A program made the position numbers and the translations under genes. The notes under the pieces were generated by a model. That model searched no databases. It was not told the DNA's origin and saw only the letters and a list, made by a program, of their open reading frames with translations. DNA of 64,000 bases. It comes from Nepenthes gracilis (taxonomy: Eukaryota > Streptophyta > Magnoliopsida > Caryophyllales > Nepenthaceae). This document shows positions 59,135 to 64,000 of the stretch, in pieces (the stretch's first letter is position 1; each line of letters opens with the position of its first letter). The DNA lies in contig BSYO01000005.1 in assembly GCA_033239525.1 (NCBI GenBank), positions 28,179,341-28,243,340 on the forward strand, written 5' to 3'.

Positions 59135-62100
59135 ATGGTAAATCCCAGAAGAAGAACAGCGAGTAACAGAGGGATGGAAGACAACACCATGGCAATCCTC
59201 GACGTTCTTGGTGCCAATGACTCTCCTCACCTCAACAACGACCGTAAATCTCTGTATTTGTGATTTTTTTTTTTTAAAGGAAAAATCAACAAGGCTATTG
59301 CGTTTTACAATGCTTGATTAATCTCTTGGTATAATGTAGGGATTGCTTTTCTGGAAGCTATTCGCTTTGCCTCGATTTTTCCCGAAGATGGAACTCCTCC
59401 CACTAAGTACCACCTCTCCCTCATCATGTCCATTCCATGGGCCTTATTTATTCTTTTTGTAAACTTTTGCTACAATCTCTTTACTAGCACCAATTACCGA
59501 CTTGGATATTTCCATGTAATTATTGGTGTTCCCGATAGTTTTCATATGTATAAATTATAAAACGATGGTGGTGCCCAACAATTCCACAAGGATACGCTAA
59601 ACGGTCCCCATTTGGCTTCTGCGAATAGTAAAGGTGTATCTTTATGTCTGCACGAAATTGTTATTGTTTATTGTTATCGAGGAAGCAAACTAGCTACTCT
59701 GAGGAGCAGTGCAAACTACTATTTATTGTTAGTATGAGCTCAAATAGTTACGTCTATTGGTATGCAGTATCAGTTCTTGGAAATATATTAGGTTACACAA
59801 TGTGCGAATCGTGGCTTAGTGTAGACTGTTCATTTCTCTTTGAAAACATATCTGAAAAAGTTTGTGCCAATTTGGTTTTTGAAATAGCAAAATGTGGGAG
59901 GCAATTTTTCAAATCTTAAAGGAAGGGAAGTCCTTGGAATTGATAATGTCTAGTTACCAGCTTCTTTGTGAACTGGAGAAGGTACTAATTGTTTCATTTC
60001 TTACCTCAAATATTTCAAATATTTATGTATCTCTAGTTCAGTAACCCGTGAGAACTTTTGGTGATTCTGCAGCGCTTTCCTCGGGTTTATTTATGTAACA
60101 TAGTCAAAAGCAATTCATCTCCTATCAATCCCACTGAGCTAGTTGTTATTGAAGAGGTATTGATTGTTAATTCCTTTTTCAACCCTTATTTTGTATTTAA
60201 TTTCACTTTAATCCTTTGGATATTGACATCCAATTTCAGGACACGTTGTTTGGGAATATGATTCATTCCATGCAATATACTCCCTTATTCTCACTGTATT
60301 TCAGGCATGGTCACCATTTGATCTCAGCTTGGATGCAGCTTCTAGCGCGGAGGTAGCTAATAGAAATTCTAATAGACCTCTTGACTCATCTGTGAGTTGG
60401 ACTTTCCTATGCTACTGCCATATTATACACCTTTATACCACTATGGCAAGACAAAATGCTGAATTAAACAGTTCATCATAATCATGACAAGCAGTTTCTT
60501 TTTTTTTCTTGACCTGTATGTCATGCCAATTTCATGACCTTCTGTCATGAATAATTGGGAAAGAAAAATCCATTGCAGCATCTTATTTTTTAACATATTG
60601 TATATCATTGCGCTGACAGATAATTTGCTTTCTTTTGCATAGTGCAACTTATTCTTTGCACTTGATTTCTTATTGAAATGACCGGCTTGTCAGACATACC
60701 AATTTTGAAACACACAGGGTTAATAGCCGATTCAATAGTATATATCAATCGACAATGATGTAATACATAAATTAATGCATGCTCTTTGATTTGGAGAAAT
60801 GTATTGGGTGTGGTTTTTGGTCAGAAGGTGCCTTTAAAATACAGATAAAATTTTATAAGAAGACTATTAAACTGACTACTCTTTATGGGTAAGAATGTTG
60901 GGCAATTAAAGAACATGTAAAATAAAGTAAGTCTTGTGAAAATGAGAAAACTAAGATGGATGTATAAGGCCATTCTAAAAGTTAAGAGAATGAATGAGTA
61001 TATTCATAGTCATTTGATTAATGTTGGAGGCAATAACGTGAGGGAAGGCCTAGAAAATTTTTCTAGTGAAGTGATAAAAAAGGATATTAAATTGCTTATA
61101 TTATCTTAAATTAAGTGCAATGGCAATAGAGGATTTATGTAACCGTTTTCACCTAGTGGGATTTAAGGCTTTGTTGTTATTAATGTATGACTAAATTCCC
61201 ACATGAATCCCATTTTCTTTTAACTTGTGGCAAGGAAGTACATTTTGAATTAGCAAATTAATGCTTAAGTCTTACCCAGCCATAGTTTTGTTGCTCTTAA
61301 AAATACTCTTCTGTTAGCTTATTATGGGTTCTAAATGTTATATTTTCTTGCAATTTCAGGGCTTTCATATTTTGTTAGAAGGTCTTGCAAAAGTGGCTGG
61401 TGATGCAGAACTGCAGTTAAAGGTAGCCTGCTTAATCTTAAAGTGGCCAAGTTTTTAAATATGTTATTTAAACGTATTTGCATTACAATTTTGGCCTAGT
61501 AGGATCATATGATAAGTGCAAAATTTTCATTTTATTTGAATTGGAAGGAGTATCAACTTGATGAAAGTTTTTGACTGTTTCAGCTTTTCCGGGACATGTT
61601 ATTGTTTCAATTCCTTGTCATTGTCATTGAAAGGGACTTTTTACCTCGTAATAGTGCATTTCTAGGTAATAATAGTGTGATTTAACCATGTTTTCATCTT
61701 AGCTGTTATTTCCCGTAATGTAATGAGTGCATTCTTCTATGACAGAGACCACTGAATGGACACTTTTAAGAGAATCTTTACTCAATGTGCTTCTGGTATC
61801 TCCTTTTTCTTTGATGCCCTGATTGTGATGACTTCTATCCTTTTTTTGTACCAGGTTGAGATGTTATTGACCAGTAATCAATCTACATCACGTAGCTCCT
61901 TTTTCTCTCTTAGGAAATTGTTTTTGTATCAGCTATTTGGGATGGGGGTTAATGATGTGGAATTTGTCACAGGGGTCAAGGAGGATAAACTACAAAGCTT
62001 TCATCAAGGATTGCTTGTCCATTTTGTCTAGATCATGTGCCACATATGCCGTACATAGTCATGAGACAAGAAATGCTGAAAGCAATTCAGTTAACATGCA

Positions 62101-64000
62101 TGAAAATGGCAGTGTGGCTTTGGCTCTTGCTTTACCTGAAGTGCATTGCTGTACTCGTCGAGCTGCACAGAACTTATTGGTGTTGGTAATATTTGCATGA
62201 TTTTGGTTGAGAAAATTTACCTGCTTTTTTGTATATGACTTTGAGGTTTCCCAGATGATGGAGCTTGACTCATCAAGGAAGAAAGCTGATATGCAAGGTC
62301 TTACTACAAGAGCTGATGGTGTGAGGTATCTTCTTTTCGTCATGCTATGAAATCCACATATGAGATTAAGCTGGTTATGTTACTATCACTTGCTATGAAA
62401 TATGTTTCATATTTGTGAATGTGTTTGCCAAATTCAAACCTGGATTTTGTGCAGAACCCCAGCTTTGGCAATAGTTCTGGATGAATTCACTTACAACAAA
62501 GATATGCTTTGCCCATTTTTTCAGGTAGTATCTCACTTTAACTTATCTGGAAAACTGTTATGAGCTAGTTTCCTGAATGAGTGGTGATGGATCTCTTCAA
62601 TAGTTCAATCTCATTAGTACCCAACTGCATTGCTGCTTTAGGTTATGATGAGATGGTTTTGAGCATTATGATACTTCAGATGCACCCGTTTGACATCACA
62701 TTTTTCTCATTTTTTGAAGGCAATTTGAAAAGACTAGGATATTTTCCTGGTTTTGTTTTGTGTGTATGGGGTGTGTGTTGGTGTTCTACTTTTTCTAGAA
62801 TAGTTTTGGTGAGCAGGAAAATGAAAGAATTTGGGAAATTTCTTGGGCTTTCTTACACTGGGCTGGAGGAAAAAGTCATGCAACTGCACAGTGATGTCGA
62901 GAGAGCCAGTTGTGCCTTGTTGGAACCTTATGCAAAGCACAGTCACTACTGCATTTCCTTAACTGACATTTGTTGTTGCATATTGTTTGCAAAATTTTGA
63001 AGGGTAGATTCAAATTGTTGCAGCTCCTTTACTGCCAATTGAAATGTTTTGATTACATTTGCAGGTCTTTGATGAACCTAAATTGAAGTTGGATATAATT
63101 CTTAAATATTTTGGGAAGTACATTGCAAAAGTAAGTTTGCTGAATTTTATATGGTGTTAAGGAAATGCTGTGTTTTTTATTTGCAATGTGGTCAGATATT
63201 ATGAGCTACCATACTATTCGAATATTGATGTAGAATATTCATTCCTTCAGATGATTGTAGACAAGTGCTAACACAATACAAGTTCTGCTAGAATATAAGG
63301 ATGAAACATGGCAAAACCCAGGTCAACTGGCCTTATCTGTGGCAAATATTTGTCTAAATCTGAACAGATATATTCTGCTCTTTGCAAATTCCAGCATACC
63401 TTGGCATGTGCAGTCCCAGACATAGGTGCAAGGCAAGTTCTCCGGGGACACTATCCACACTCTCCCAACAAGTGAATAAATAATAAGTGAAGAAAAACTA
63501 AAAAACTGGACCTGACGGGTTCTTAATATGACTTGAATAATCCATTTGTTTTTTCTTGGCCCTTTTCAAACATATGTAATGGGGCCCTGTTTTACTTTGA
63601 TAACATTAGGGGATCTGTTTGTATCAGACATGGCGGTCGATCCATGTATCAGAGCAATGGATAATTTCTTCAGCCTTGGAACCTTGAGGCTTCAAAGCCT
63701 TTGCTTTTTAAGCATCTTGTATTCCTCTCTTGTATTCTTATGCTTCTTGTTGTCAGTGCATATAGAAGTTTCTGTTGGTCACTATTTATTAGAACTTTTA
63801 TAACCAACTCTTTTTAAATCATTTAAGCTTGAAAAGTATAGGTATTCTCAGCTGAGAAACTATGAGAATTTTTATCTTTCAAGGCCTGTGACACTGTGGA
63901 TTAATTATAAGATTGACATAAAGGGCAATTCATTGTAATTCAGGCTTTAATCTTTGAATAAAGTCTATAAATTCATCAGAAACATCACTTCTAGTGATCA
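59135..64000 (+). CDS. SNI1: SNI1, SMC5/6 complex subunit (first twelve exons; 3' end outside)
   Basis: Coding exons are 59135-59243, 59340-59406, 59888-59981, 60073-60156, 60305-60391, 61360-61422, 61584-61665, 61746-61795, 61973-62185, 62255-62325, 62455-62524 and 63065-63130. All junctions are GT-AG and phases agree, giving 352 codons without a stop. The protein matches Arabidopsis SNI1 as I recall it: GTPPTNKMWEAIFQILK, EEAWSPFDLS, TTEWTLLRESLLNVLL, MMELDSSRKKADMQGL, DGVRTPALAIVLDE and FQVFDEPKLKLDIILKY. SNI1 is known as a negative regulator of systemic acquired resistance and a plant subunit of the SMC5/6 complex in the nucleus. Arabidopsis SNI1 has roughly 430 residues, so the last exons must lie right of the window. 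Exon 9 is longer than its Arabidopsis counterpart. The start was chosen at the first ATG of the open exon; MEDNTMAILDV, 13 codons later, is an alternative. Confidence 0.93.
60800..61120 (+). pseudogene. LINE reverse transcriptase tail relic in SNI1 intron 5
   Basis: The stretch reads with stops as FYKKTIKLTTLYG then ECWAIKEHV, followed by KTKMDV, GHSKS and a late REGLENF segment. This follows the C-terminal part of plant LINE-type RT (YG-x-E-C-W near its centre). It is short, decayed and non-functional. It lies inside the 968-bp intron 60392-61359. Confidence 0.5.
63131..64000 (+). other. SNI1 intron 12 or beyond, no exon recognised
   Basis: A good donor (GTAAGT) follows exon 12. In the remaining 870 bp I find no segment matching the C-terminal part of SNI1, so the next exon is expected outside. 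Open stretches here (for example 63546-63803) look like chance. Confidence 0.5.

Noticed and set aside
62581..63000. 139-codon frame inside SNI1 as a separate gene
   Set aside because: It lies in the intron between exons 11 and 12 of SNI1 and has no recognisable motif.
63546..63803. 85-codon + strand frame as the next SNI1 exon
   Set aside because: No similarity to the SNI1 C terminus and no suitable splice context.

Overview
The window is nuclear DNA of a flowering plant, probably a eudicot. The evidence is intron-split plant genes with GT-AG junctions, AT-rich intergenic DNA, and layers of decayed plant LTR retrotransposons. No organellar or bacterial signature is visible, and species cannot be read from the sequence alone. 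Three plant genes are recognisable. Two are five-exon GDSL esterase/lipase genes in tandem on the + strand (13023-18745 and 27138-31897). They have identical exon phases and a near-identical exon layout, so they arose by tandem duplication. The second carries a one-base frameshift in exon 1. The third gene is the 5' two-thirds or more of SNI1 (59135 to the right edge), recognised from twelve exons that join in frame. SNI1 is a subunit of the SMC5/6 genome-maintenance complex and a negative regulator of systemic acquired resistance.

Layout. 1-10162: a decayed Ty3/gypsy element on the - strand of the Tat type, with gag, protease, RT, RNase H, a second archaeal-type RNase H and integrase. It also has a gag-like ORF on the opposite strand and 57-bp tandem repeats; its left LTR is cut by the window edge. 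10163-13022: AT-rich intergenic DNA. 13023-18745: GDSL gene 1, with a solo LTR of the same Tat family in intron 2. 18746-27137: intergenic DNA holding a copia-gag relic between degenerate direct repeats and a GC-rich promoter-like island. 27138-31897: GDSL gene 2. 33770-39057: a nearly complete but inactivated Ty1/copia element with a 5-bp target duplication. 39211 to about 49060: remains of a chromovirus-like Ty3/gypsy element, itself hit by a Tat solo LTR (44549-45887) and a Tourist-like MITE (47117-47685). 49452 to about 58860: a second, different Tat-type element that has lost most of pol but keeps the antisense ORF. That ORF is interrupted by a 3.3-kb insert with its own 5-bp target duplication. 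58870-64000: promoter and first twelve exons of SNI1.

Three observations stand out. First, the right end of the second Tat element (about 58560-58860) is a base-by-base interleave of the LTR and of the pre-insertion flank. This is what a consensus of a heterozygous insertion (one filled and one empty haplotype) would look like. Second, both Tat elements keep the same antisense gag-like plus coiled-coil ORF although their pol genes have decayed. Third, target-site duplications can be read directly for two Tat solo LTRs, the copia element, the MITE and the 3.3-kb insert, so much of the nesting order can be reconstructed. No CRISPR, phage, rRNA or tRNA gene was recognised.
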